From Dermatophilaceae bacterium (GTDB taxonomy: Bacteria; Actinomycetota; Actinomycetes; Actinomycetales; Dermatophilaceae), in assembly GCA_025924375.1 (NCBI GenBank), contig JAICIN010000004.1, forward strand, positions 1 to 35,419: a stretch of DNA of 35,419 bases. The letters run 5' to 3'. Within the stretch, counting starts at the first letter, position 1. Each line of letters opens with the position of its first letter. Below are positions 14,336-22,065 of the stretch, piece by piece. The position numbers were made by a program, and so were the translations under genes. The notes beneath the pieces are model-generated. The model saw only the letters and a list, made by a program, of their open reading frames with translations. It ran no database searches and was not told where the DNA came from.

Positions 14336-14354
14336 AGTTGCATCTGAAGCAACT
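14336..14354. promoter_or_regulatory. Candidate operator, inverted repeat AGTTGC-N7-GCAACT
   Basis: Exact 6-bp arms, AGTTGCATCTGAAGCAACT, just downstream of the predicted -10 element. Confidence 0.5.
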
Positions 14355-14402
14355 CCCGAGAGCTCCACCGGCTCGTCGGTGCAGATCCCCCAAGGAGAAT
14401 CC

Positions 14403-15744
14403 ATGGCCACCACCGCCAGCGCTGCCCGTGCAGCCCACGAGGGGGACCCCCACGCAGCCGTCCCACCCGACGGCGAGCCCGCTGATCCTGCGGCGGGTCG
14501 TCGCCGCGAGCTTCATCGGCAACTTCGTCGAGTGGTTCGACTACGCCGTCTACGGCTACCTCGCCACGGTCATCGCGCGGGTCTTCTTCCCCGAGACCTC
14601 CCCCACCACCGGGCTGCTGGCCACCTTCGCGGTCTTCGCGATCTCGTTCGTCATCCGCCCCATCGGCGGGCTGGTGTGGGGCCACTTCGGTGACCGCATC
14701 GGCCGCCGCACCGCGCTCTCGCTGTCCATCCTCATCATGTCGGGCGCGACCTTCTGCATCGCGCTCATCCCGGGCTACGCCCAGGTCGGGCTGCTGGCGC
14801 CGGTGCTGCTGCTCCTCGTGCGCCTCGTACAGGGCTTCTCGGCGTCAGGCGAGTACGCCGGCGCCTCCGCCTTCCTCGCCGAGTACGCCCCCGACAACCG
14901 GCGCGGGCTCTACACCAGCGTCGTGCCCGCCTCCACGGCCGCCGGCCTGCTCTTCGGCTCGCTGCTCGCGGCACTGCTCACCGGCGTCATGAGCCACGCG
15001 CAGCTCGACTCATGGGGCTGGCGACTGCCCTTCCTGCTCGCCGCGCCACTCGGCCTCATCGGCCGCTACATCCGCCTCCGGCTCGAGGACACGCCCAAGT
15101 TCCACGAGCTCGAGCTGCGCGAGCAGTCCAACGCACCCCTGCGGATCCTCTTCACCAAGCACCGCCGCGCCATCGCGATCGCCTTCGGCGTGACCTGCCT
15201 CAACGCCGTCGGCTTCTACCTGCTGCTCAGCTACATGCCGACCTACCTCTCGACCGAGCTCGGCGTCGGCGAGACCGCGTCCTTCGTCGCCTCCGCGATC
15301 ACGCTGACCTGCTACATCGGCTTCATCTTCGGGATGGGCGCCCTGTCCGACCGGTTCGGCCGCAAGCGCGTGCTCATCGCCGCGTCGATCGGCTTCGCGG
15401 TGCTCACCATCCCGCTGTTCGCGGCCCTGGGAACCGTCGGCATCGTCGGCATCGTCCTGATCCAGATCGCGTTGAGCGGCCTGCTGACCATGAACGACGG
15501 CACGCTGCCGGTCTTCCTCGCCGAGATCTTCCCCACCCGCGTCCGCTACAGCGGCTTCGCGTTCAGCTTCAACACCGCCAACGCGCTCTTCGGCGGCACG
15601 GCGCCCTTCGTGGCCACCCTGCTCATCCACCTCAGCGGCAGCAAGCTCGCCCCGGCGGCCTACCTCGTCGTCGCGGCGCTCGTCGCGATGGTCTCGATGT
15701 TCCTCGCCCGCGAGACCTGCAACCGGCCGCTGGCCGACGACTGA
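14403..15744 (+). CDS. MFS transporter, metabolite:H+ symporter (MHS/ProP-like); apparent 1-nt frameshift near the N-terminus
   Basis: Frame-1 ORF: VVAASFIGNFVEWFDYAVYGYLATVIARVFFP...GHFGDRIGRR...LTMNDGTLPVFLAEIFPTRVRYSG. The RBS-preceded ATG at 14403 (MATTASAARAAHEG...) is in frame 0. Confidence 0.85.
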
Positions 15745-15784
15745 CCTCCCTCCCACCGCACGACCCACCGAAAGGACAACCCCA

Positions 15785-17002
15785 GTGAACCTCGAGCGTC
15801 TCAAGGACATCCCGAACGGCGAGAAGGTGCGGCCCACCTTCTCCGCCGAGGAGATGGAGAGCCGGCTGACCAGGCTGCGCAAGGTGATGGCCGACGAGGG
15901 CCTCGACGCGGTCCTTTTCACCAGCTACCACAACATCAACTACTACTCCGACTTCCTCTACACCTCCTTCGGCCGCAACTACTACCTCGTCGTGACGCCG
16001 GAGAGCTCGACCACCGTGTCGGCCAACATCGACGCCGGCATGCCGTGGCGGCGCACCTTCGGCGAGAACGTCGTCTACACCGACTGGCAGCGGGACAACC
16101 ACCTGTATGCCGTGCAGCAGGTGCTCGCGAAGCAGGGCATCACCGGTGGTCGCCTCGGCGTCGAGGACGACCACATCAACGGCCTGCTGCGGGCCCAGGT
16201 CGCCGACTACACCGGCATGGAGCTCGTCGACGTCTCGCAGCGCGTCATGCGCCAGCGCATGGTGAAGTCGGCCGAGGAGATCGAGGTCATCAAGCACGGC
16301 GCCCGGATCGGCGACCTCGGCGGCGAGGCGATCCGCGAGGCGATCTACGAGGGCGTGCCGGAGTACGAGGTCGCCATCGCCGGGTCGAACGCGATGATCC
16401 GTGAGATCGCCCGCACCTTCCCCCACGCCGAGCTGCGCGACACCTGGGTGTGGTTCCAGTCCGGCGTCAACACCGACGGCGCGCACAACTGGGCGACGTC
16501 CCGCCAGGTCCAGCGCGGCGACATCCTGTCGCTCAACTGCTTCCCGATGATCGCCGGCTACTACACCGCGCTGGAGCGCACCCTGTTCTGGGGCGAGCCG
16601 TCGGCGGAGCACCTGCGGCTCTGGGAGGTCAACGTCAAGGTCCACCGCCGGGGCCTCGAGCTCATCAAGCCCGGCGCGGTGTGCAAGGACATCTGCACCG
16701 AGCTCAACGAGATCTACGAGGCCGAGGGCCTGCTCCCCAACCGCACCTTCGGCTACGGCCACTCGTTCGGCGTGCTGTCGCACTACTACGGCCGCGAGGC
16801 CGGCCTGGAGCTGCGCGAGGACATCGACACGGTGCTCGAGCCGGGCATGGTCGTGTCGATGGAGCCGATGATCATGGTGCCCGAGGGCCTGCCCGGTGCC
16901 GGTGGCTACCGTGAGCACGACATCCTCGTCGTCGGCGAGGACGGCGTGGAGAACATCACGAAGTTCCCGTTCGGGCCGGAGCACAACATCCTCGGAGTCT
17001 GA
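15785..17002 (+). CDS. Creatinase (creatine amidinohydrolase, M24-family fold)
   Basis: Strong recalled similarity to Pseudomonas creatinase along the length: LFTSYHNINYYSDFLY, SANIDAGMPWRRTFG, FQSGVNTDGAHN, GDILSLNCFPMIAGYYTALERTLF, RTFGYGHSFGVLSHYYGREAGLELREDIDTVLEPGMVVSMEPMIM. Confidence 0.93.
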   Translation: MNLERLKDIPNGEKVRPTFSAEEMESRLTRLRKVMADEGLDAVLFTSYHNINYYSDFLYTSFGRNYYLVVTPESSTTVSANIDAGMPWRRTFGENVVYTDWQRDNHLYAVQQVLAKQGITGGRLGVEDDHINGLLRAQVADYTGMELVDVSQRVMRQRMVKSAEEIEVIKHGARIGDLGGEAIREAIYEGVPEYEVAIAGSNAMIREIARTFPHAELRDTWVWFQSGVNTDGAHNWATSRQVQRGDILSLNCFPMIAGYYTALERTLFWGEPSAEHLRLWEVNVKVHRRGLELIKPGAVCKDICTELNEIYEAEGLLPNRTFGYGHSFGVLSHYYGREAGLELREDIDTVLEPGMVVSMEPMIMVPEGLPGAGGYREHDILVVGEDGVENITKFPFGPEHNILGV

Positions 17003-17028
17003 CCATCACGTCACCACCCCGCACCGGT

Positions 17029-17064
17029 GCCGGCCCCCGCCCTCGCTCGAGGGCCGGGGCCGGC
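17029..17064. terminator. Strong GC-rich hairpin downstream of creatinase (terminator or RBS-masking structure)
   Basis: GCCGGCCCCCGCCCTCG-CT-CGAGGGCCGGGGCCGGC: 17-bp stem with one mismatch, 2-nt loop, no clear U-tract. Confidence 0.6.
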
Positions 17065-17067
17065 GCC

Positions 17068-18321
17068 GTGCTCCCCCGTCTCCTCGCGCTGCTCGCCATC
17101 GCCCTGCTCGCCCTCAACCTCCGCTCGGCGATCACCTCGGTCGCCCCGGTGCTGGGTGAGCTGGCCCGCGGGCTCGGACTGACCGGTGTGGAGGCCAGCG
17201 TCCTGGGCGCGCTGCCACCGGTGGTGTTCGGCGTCGGCGGGATCGCGACGCCTGCGGTGATCCGGCGGCTCGGGGCCGACCGCTCCGCTGTCCTGGCGAT
17301 GGCGCTGGCCACGACCGGGACCCTGGCCCGGGCCTTCTCGCCCGGCGTGCCGAGCTTCCTCACGGCCCAGGTCGTGGCGCTCGTCGGGATGGGGATGGGC
17401 AACGTCCTGCTGCCACCCCTCGTCAAGCGGCACTTCCCTGGCCACATCGGCCCGCTGACCGCCCTCTACGGCATCTGCCTCCAGCTCGGCACGGCCGTGC
17501 CGGCGTTCGTCGCCGTCCCGCTGGCGGACGCCGCCGGCTGGCGGACCTCGCTCGGCGCCTGGTCGGCACTCTCGCTCATGGCGGTGGTGCCCTGGCTCCT
17601 CCTCGGCCGGCAGGGGCGGCTGGAGCACGGCGAGCCGGCTGCCCCCAGCACCATCCCCCTTCGCGCACTGCTTCGCTCCCGGCTGGCCTGGGGCGCGGTC
17701 CTGCTCATGGGCACGACCTCCCTCAACACCTACCCCGTCTTCACGTGGCTCCCCCGCATCCTCGCCGACGCCGGCGTCGACCGCACCGTCGCCGGCTCGC
17801 TGCTCGGCGTCTACTCGCTGATGAGCCTGCCGCTGGCCTTCGGGGTGCCCTGGCTCGCCATCCGGCTCAGGAACCCGTTCCCGGTCGTGGTCGCCGGGCT
17901 CGCCTGCTACGTCTGCGGCTACGCCGGGCTCGCCCTGGCCCCGGCTCGGGCTCCCCTGCTGTGGACGGTCCTCGTCGGCCTGGCGGCCGTCGGCTTCCCG
18001 CTAGCCCTCTGCCTGGTCAACCTGCGCACCCTCAGCCACGACGGCGCCGTCGCGCTCTCGGGCTTCATGCAGGGCGTGGGCTACCTCCTGGCGTCCACCG
18101 GACCGCTCGCCACCGGCATCCTGCACTCCCTCACCGGCGGCTGGAGCGCGTCCTTCCTCTTCCTGCTCTGCACGCTGGTCCCGATGACCGTGGGTGCGCT
18201 CGTGATCTGCCGGCCGGTCCACCTCGAGGAGGCCCTGGGAGCCACCGCAGCCGACCTCCCGGCATACGATCCGCTGCAGGCAACCCCTGAAGGAGGACGG
18301 ATCTCGTGGTCAGCGAAGTGA
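17068..18321 (+). CDS. MFS transporter, CynX/NimT-like
   Basis: LLALLAIALLALNLRSAITSVAPVLGELARGLGLTG...; multiple TM segments. Start uncertain (GTG 17068 lies right after the hairpin). Confidence 0.8.
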   Translation: MLPRLLALLAIALLALNLRSAITSVAPVLGELARGLGLTGVEASVLGALPPVVFGVGGIATPAVIRRLGADRSAVLAMALATTGTLARAFSPGVPSFLTAQVVALVGMGMGNVLLPPLVKRHFPGHIGPLTALYGICLQLGTAVPAFVAVPLADAAGWRTSLGAWSALSLMAVVPWLLLGRQGRLEHGEPAAPSTIPLRALLRSRLAWGAVLLMGTTSLNTYPVFTWLPRILADAGVDRTVAGSLLGVYSLMSLPLAFGVPWLAIRLRNPFPVVVAGLACYVCGYAGLALAPARAPLLWTVLVGLAAVGFPLALCLVNLRTLSHDGAVALSGFMQGVGYLLASTGPLATGILHSLTGGWSASFLFLLCTLVPMTVGALVICRPVHLEEALGATAADLPAYDPLQATPEGGRISWSAK

Positions 18322-19088
18322 CCGACGCGGTGGACACACGAGGCTCGGCCTCGGTGCTGCTCAACGGGCTGCACGTCCTCGAGGCGTTCTCGATCGACCA
18401 GCCGGTGCTCGGCGTCACCGAGATCGCCCGACGCGTGAACCTCCACAAGAGCACCGTGTCGCGGATCCTGGCGACGCTGGAGCAGGCCGGCTACGTCGAG
18501 CGGGAGGACGCCGGCGGCCGGTTCCGGCTGGGGCTGGGGCTCATCGCCCTCGCCGGCCCGCTCCTCGCCGACCTCGACGTGCGCCGGGTCGCGCAGGCGT
18601 CGCTGCGGCAGCTCGCCGAGCGGACCGGGGAGACCACCGCGCTGATGGTGTGGAACGGCCACGAGAGCGTCGTCGTCGAGCAGGTCCCGAGCCCCAAGCA
18701 GGTCAAGCACACCGCGACCATCGGCACGCGCTACGACACCTACGAGAGCTCCTCGGTCAAGGTGTTCCTGGCCGACCTGCCCGTGGCGGAGGTCGACCGG
18801 CTCTTCGAGCGGCGGCTGCTCGCGGGCACCTACGACGAGCACACGGTCGAGAGCTACGTCTCCGAGCTCCAGCAGGTCCGGGAGCAGGGCTACGCGCTCA
18901 ACGACGGCCGCACCTCGGTCGAGGAGGTCGGCGTCGCGGCCCCGATCCGCGACCACCGCGGCGAGGTCGTCGCCGCTGCGCTGCTGTCGGCGCCGCGGTT
19001 CCGGGTGCCCCCGGCGCTGCTCGAGGTGCTCGCCCGCGACGTGGCCCAGTGCGCGCAGGAGATCTCCGCCCGGCTCGGCAGCTCCTGA
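18306..19088 (+). CDS. IclR family transcriptional regulator
   Basis: SVLLNGLHVLEAFSIDQPVLGVTEIARRVNLHKSTVSRILATLEQAGYVERED... wHTH plus IclR effector domain; overlaps the MFS 3' end. Confidence 0.92.
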   Translation: MVSEVTDAVDTRGSASVLLNGLHVLEAFSIDQPVLGVTEIARRVNLHKSTVSRILATLEQAGYVEREDAGGRFRLGLGLIALAGPLLADLDVRRVAQASLRQLAERTGETTALMVWNGHESVVVEQVPSPKQVKHTATIGTRYDTYESSSVKVFLADLPVAEVDRLFERRLLAGTYDEHTVESYVSELQQVREQGYALNDGRTSVEEVGVAAPIRDHRGEVVAAALLSAPRFRVPPALLEVLARDVAQCAQEISARLGSS

Positions 19089-19098
19089 CCTGACACCG

Positions 19099-19424
19099 GT
19101 TGCAGCGCTTCCGGCAGCATCGCGGCAACCATCGGCGTGAGGCCACGCGTTGCGCCGGGTCCGGCAGGATCGCGGCAACCATCGGCGTGAGGCCACGCGT
19201 TGCGCCGACTCCGCCACGAGCGCGACAACGATCGGCGTGAGGCCACGCGTTGCGGCGGGTCGGGCAGGATCGCGACAACGATCGGCCTGAGGCCACGCAT
19301 TGCGGCGGGTCCGGCAGGATCGCGGCAACCATCGGCGTTAGGCCACCCGTTGCGCCGGGCCCGGCAGGATCGCGACAACCATCGGCGTGAAGCCACCGGT
19401 TGCGCCGGGTCCGGCAGCACTGCC
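19099..19424. repeat. Tandem repeat array, six 50-bp units plus a partial seventh
   Basis: Consensus GTTGCGCCGGGTCCGGCAGGATCGCGGCAACCATCGGCGTGAGGCCACGC; copies start at 19099, 19149, 19199, 19249, 19299, 19349, 19399. Confidence 0.95.
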
Positions 19425-19487
19425 TGAGCGGCAGACCGCCGCCCGCCGTGCGCGGGGGGACGGCGGGCGGCGGCGAGTGGCGGCACG

Positions 19488-20444
19488 TCAGGCGGTCGCC
19501 AACCTCCGCGGCGCGCTGCCCGCCCCGACGACCGAGCCGTTGCGCAGGATGGGCACCTCCGGGAAGGACGGCACCTCGAAGCGGTCGTGGGTCCGCACCT
19601 CGCGGCAGGTGGCCGCCGTGTGCCGCGCGACGTCCTCGAGGGTGGTGACCCACATGCCCTCGAGCGCCTTGACCGACTCGATGAGCTGCTCGAGCGCGTG
19701 CGCCCGTGAGGGCCGGCCGGAGATGAACGGGTGGTTCGTCAGCACCCAGCAGCCGCCCTGGCGGTGCTGCGCCTCGGCCTCCAGCAGCCACAGCTCCCGC
19801 GCCTTGTTGGGGCTCTCGATGACACCGCTGCCGGTCCACCCGGGGTAGAACGCGTACTGCTCCCAGTCGTCGAGCGCCCAGTCGACCGGGATCTCGACGA
19901 GGTCCTCGGCGCTGTCCGGTGCGACCGAGAAGCGGTAGGGAGCGTCGCCGTCGAGCAGGCTCGAGTCGTAGAGGAACCCGCGCTCGGCGAGGAGCGCCGG
20001 CGTGTGCCAGTTCATCTCCCACCACGGGGCGCGGTAGCCCACGGGCACGACGCCGGCGACGCGGTGGAGGGCCTCGAGCCCGCGGTCGAGGTAGCGGGCC
20101 TCGTCCTCGCGCGAGATGCCCTGCATCTGCTCGTGGAGGTAGCCGTGGTGGCCGATCTCGTGGCCGGCGTCGACGATGGAGCGCACCATCTCGGGGTAGC
20201 ACTCGGCGGTGAAGCCGGGGACGAAGAACGTGGCCCGGACGTCCTGTCGCTCCAGGATGGCGAGCAGCTTGGGCACTGCCACCCTCGGCCCGTAGGACTG
20301 GTGGGACATCAGCGACATCCGGCTGGCTGCCCTCGGGTCGTGGGCGAGGACGCAGGACTCGGCGTCGACGTCGAAGGTGAAGGCGGCGGCCGCCCGGTGA
20401 CCCTGCGGCCAGTCGAAGACCGGCGCCGGCTGCTGTGCCGTCAC
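19488..20444 (-). CDS. Polysaccharide deacetylase-fold protein, allantoinase PuuE-like
   Basis: VTAQQPAPVFDWPQGHRAAAAFTFDVDAES...HQSYGPRVAVPKLLAILERQDVRATFFVPGFTAECYPEMVRSIVDAGHEIGHHGYLHEQ; GTG start overlaps the permease stop (GTGA). Confidence 0.87.
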   Translation of the reverse strand: MTAQQPAPVFDWPQGHRAAAAFTFDVDAESCVLAHDPRAASRMSLMSHQSYGPRVAVPKLLAILERQDVRATFFVPGFTAECYPEMVRSIVDAGHEIGHHGYLHEQMQGISREDEARYLDRGLEALHRVAGVVPVGYRAPWWEMNWHTPALLAERGFLYDSSLLDGDAPYRFSVAPDSAEDLVEIPVDWALDDWEQYAFYPGWTGSGVIESPNKARELWLLEAEAQHRQGGCWVLTNHPFISGRPSRAHALEQLIESVKALEGMWVTTLEDVARHTAATCREVRTHDRFEVPSFPEVPILRNGSVVGAGSAPRRLATA

Positions 20445-21955
20445 GACTGCAGCTCCGCGACGGCGGGGGTGACCAGCGTGCTCTGGGCTACGGGGACCTC
20501 GCCGGCGCCGGCGGCCGCGACGGCCGGCGACTGCCCGGCATACCGCGCGTGCACCCGGCCGCCCAGGAGGGCGTAGCTGCCGGCCGCAGCCAGGCCACCG
20601 GCCAGCCAGGACAGGTCCACCCCGCCCATGGCCCGGGAGGCGAAGCCCTGGAGCGCGGGCGTCATGCCGTACATGAACAGCCACGTCGCCGCGACGCCGA
20701 TGGCGAAGGAGGCCAGCGTCGCCCAGTTGACGTCCGCGATCCGGCCACTGCCGACGGGCGCGAAGAGCCGGGCCGAGTCGACGCGGCCGCGCTCGAACTT
20801 GAAGTAGTGGACGAGCATGATGCCGCCCCAGGCCGCCACCCAGGCGACGATGCCGACCAGCCAGGTGTCGAGCACGGTGGCGAGGTTCGCCTGGAAGACG
20901 AAGAACACCACTGCCAGCATCGAGAAGACCCCGACGAAGAGGCTCAGCCTGCGGCGTTCCACCTTGATGTCGAGGGCCTGGGCCGCCACGGAGAAGGTGT
21001 AGATGTTGAGGATGTTCGTCGCGATGGGGCCGTGGACGACCAGGAGCAGCACCGGGACCGCGAGTGCGCCGTAGTTGGCGACGATGAGCTGTCCGGGGTC
21101 GACCTGCCCGTTCTTCGTGGCGAGAGTGGCGCCGAGGACACCCAGCCACACGACGGGGATGAACTGGCCCAGGACGCTGGCGGCGTAGAGCCGGCGGCGC
21201 GGCATGGTGCGGCTGACGAAGCGGGAGTAGTCGGCAGCGTAGGTGAACCAGGTGATGCCCCATCCGATGCCGATGGCGGTCATGACGGCCGTCATCGCGG
21301 TCCAGCGGGCGCCCCCGGTGAGGATGTGGCCGACCGGGCCGGCGTAGCTCCAGTTCACCCCGAGGTGGAACCACGCGACGAGCGACATGGCGACGAGGAC
21401 GACGACGGTGGGCGGCACGGTCCACTTCTCGAAGGCGGCGATCGCGCGGTAGCCGATCCAGGAGATCACCACCTGGATGCCCATGATGACGGCGGCGACG
21501 AGGATCTTCGCCGCGTAGTTGTGGCTGGCCGGGTCGACGACGCCGAGCTTGCCCAGGAGCGCCATGACGAGGTCGAGGATGATCCACGTGTTGACGGCGC
21601 ACCAGCCGATCGCGAGGAACGCCTGGATCGTGGCCGGCAGGTAGGCCCCCCGCCGTCCGAAGGCGGCGCGGGAGAGCACCATGCCGGTGACGCCGGTGCG
21701 CTGGCCCATGAGGACGAAGAGCCCGAAGAGGGCCATGCCGATGAGGTTGCCGATCACGAGGACGATGAGGGTGTCGCGCAGCCCGAGACCGAGGTTGATG
21801 CCGAGGGCGCCGAGCACCCAGTTGATCGGGGCGATGTTGGCGCCGGCCCAGATCCAGAACTGGCCGGAGACGCTCTTGGTGCGCGCCGACTCGGGGATGG
21901 GCTGCAGCACGTTCTCGACGTCGTGCTGGTTGGCGGCGGGGGCGGTTGAGCTCAT
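20441..21955 (-). CDS. NCS1-family (purine-cytosine permease-like) transporter
   Basis: SVSGQFWIWAGANIAPINWVLGALGINLGLGLRDTLIVLVIGNLIGMALFGLFVLMGQRTGVTGMVLSRAAFGRRGAYLPA...; RBS GGAG before ATG 21955. Confidence 0.9.
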   Translation of the reverse strand: MSSTAPAANQHDVENVLQPIPESARTKSVSGQFWIWAGANIAPINWVLGALGINLGLGLRDTLIVLVIGNLIGMALFGLFVLMGQRTGVTGMVLSRAAFGRRGAYLPATIQAFLAIGWCAVNTWIILDLVMALLGKLGVVDPASHNYAAKILVAAVIMGIQVVISWIGYRAIAAFEKWTVPPTVVVLVAMSLVAWFHLGVNWSYAGPVGHILTGGARWTAMTAVMTAIGIGWGITWFTYAADYSRFVSRTMPRRRLYAASVLGQFIPVVWLGVLGATLATKNGQVDPGQLIVANYGALAVPVLLLVVHGPIATNILNIYTFSVAAQALDIKVERRRLSLFVGVFSMLAVVFFVFQANLATVLDTWLVGIVAWVAAWGGIMLVHYFKFERGRVDSARLFAPVGSGRIADVNWATLASFAIGVAATWLFMYGMTPALQGFASRAMGGVDLSWLAGGLAAAGSYALLGGRVHARYAGQSPAVAAAGAGEVPVAQSTLVTPAVAELQS

Positions 21956-22014
21956 GGGTGGTTCTCCGTCCGTGGAGGGGGTCGCCGAGAATCGTGACCC
22001 GCGCCACTCCCCCG

Positions 22015-22034
22015 TGACAAGATACGTTCTGTCA
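22015..22034. promoter_or_regulatory. Candidate operator in permease/PucR divergent promoter: TGACA-N10-TGTCA
   Basis: TGACAAGATACGTTCTGTCA; interior contains -10-like TACGTT (plus) and TATCTT (minus). Confidence 0.45.
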
Positions 22035-22065
22035 GTCAAGACGACCAGTTTGTGGACGGAATGTC

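Noticed and set aside
14114-14402. rRNA, tRNA or riboswitch (e.g. glycine or THF) in the glyA upstream region
   Set aside because: No tRNA cloverleaf or recognisable glycine/THF riboswitch core found; promoter and operator elements explain the region better.
19099-19424. CRISPR array
   Set aside because: Units are contiguous 50-bp repeats without constant-repeat/variable-spacer alternation; no cas genes in the window.
19488-20444. Cell-wall or chitin deacetylase
   Set aside because: No evident signal peptide, PuuE-like sequence pattern and coupling to an NCS1 permease argue for a cytosolic small-molecule hydrolase.
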